DNA from: T1Sed10-49 sp046498405
GTDB taxonomy: Bacteria > Actinomycetota > Nitriliruptoria > Euzebyales > Egibacteraceae
Direction: 5' to 3'
DNA length: 14,181 nucleotides
Assembly: GCA_046498405.1 (NCBI GenBank)
Contig: JAWOAS010000081.1
Location: 1-14,181 of the forward strand
Under the pieces are notes generated by a model that searched no databases, had not been told where the DNA came from, and was given only the letters and a program-made list of their open reading frames with translations. Of the stretch, positions 14,058-14,181 are shown one piece after another. Made by a program: the position numbers and the translations under genes. Within the stretch, counting starts at the first letter, position 1. Every line of letters begins with the position of its first letter.

Positions 14058-14181
14058 GTGAGCGACGACTGGGAGCACGCGAGCACGCGGGGGCCACGAG
14101 GCGCCCGCGGCATCGTCGTCGCCGCCCTCGCACTCGCGCTCGTGGCCCTCGGCGGGGCCCTGCTGCTCGGCGACGGCGGGG
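14058..14181 (+). CDS. N-terminus of a predicted membrane or exported protein, cut by window edge
   Basis: An open frame starts with GTG at 14058 and runs off the right edge (41 codons visible). It encodes a short polar N-terminus (SDDWEHASTRGPRGARG) followed by a hydrophobic stretch from about residue 19 to 37 (IVVAALALALVALGGALLL), which would be a signal anchor or signal peptide with a positively charged flank. There is no clear ribosome site. CACACT at 14045-14050, ending 7 bases before the GTG, could be the -10 of a leaderless gene. It is divergent from pafA across a gap of about 120 bases. The family cannot be told from this fragment, and in such GC-rich DNA the frame could be open by chance. 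Confidence 0.4.
   Translation, partial: MSDDWEHASTRGPRGARGIVVAALALALVALGGALLLGDGG

Noticed and set aside
1..14181. tRNA, rRNA, CRISPR array, insertion sequence, phage, toxin-antitoxin or riboswitch elements
   Set aside because: No cloverleaf, regular spacer-repeat pattern, transposase motif or known switch was recognised by reading; all spans over 300 bases are covered by supported genes.

Overview
The window is a very GC-rich (roughly three quarters G+C by eye) chromosomal segment from an actinobacterium. The diagnostic genes are the Pup ligase pafA, the paired WYL regulators pafB and pafC, tatA, tatC and a Ski2-like helicase of the HelY type. In Mycobacterium tuberculosis these six genes lie in the same order (pafA-pafB-pafC-tatA-tatC-helY). 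Here the order and strand are kept but other genes are interleaved, which suggests an actinobacterial lineage distant from mycobacteria. I cannot name the genus. No tRNA, rRNA, CRISPR array, insertion sequence or prophage gene is visible, and no intergenic stretch exceeds about 200 bases.

Layout, read along the minus strand from right to left: pafA (13936 to 12581); a class A penicillin-binding protein on the opposite strand (10064 to 12550), convergent with pafA and divergent from pafB; pafB and pafC with an ATGA overlap; a 110-residue zinc-ribbon protein of unknown function; a long-form NfeD membrane serine protease overlapping its slipin partner; an 83-residue protein with one membrane helix and a coiled coil; tatA; tatC; helY, starting one base after the tatC stop; and a YegS/DgkB-type lipid kinase cut by the left edge of the window, almost certainly within a few codons of its end. 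At the right edge a plus-strand gene with an N-terminal membrane segment begins, divergent from pafA.

Perfect GC-rich inverted repeats lie after the zinc-ribbon gene, after the slipin gene and after helY, and a weaker one lies between the convergent PBP and pafA stops. With -10-like hexamers before nfeD, tatA and pafA, they suggest separate units: pafA; pafB-pafC-zinc ribbon; nfeD-slipin; tatA-tatC-helY (perhaps with the small membrane gene); and the lipid kinase. None has a U-tract, so termination is inferred.

Functionally the window joins Pup tagging (PafA), a DNA-damage-responsive regulator pair (PafB/PafC), envelope assembly (PBP), membrane proteolysis (NfeD/slipin), folded-protein export (TatA/TatC), RNA or DNA remodelling (HelY) and lipid phosphorylation. 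I found no clearly new multi-gene system. The parts least explained by known biology are the zinc-ribbon protein behind pafC, the small membrane/coiled-coil protein before tatA, the repeat-encoded glycine-rich tail of the PBP, and the inverted repeat between pafB and the PBP gene.
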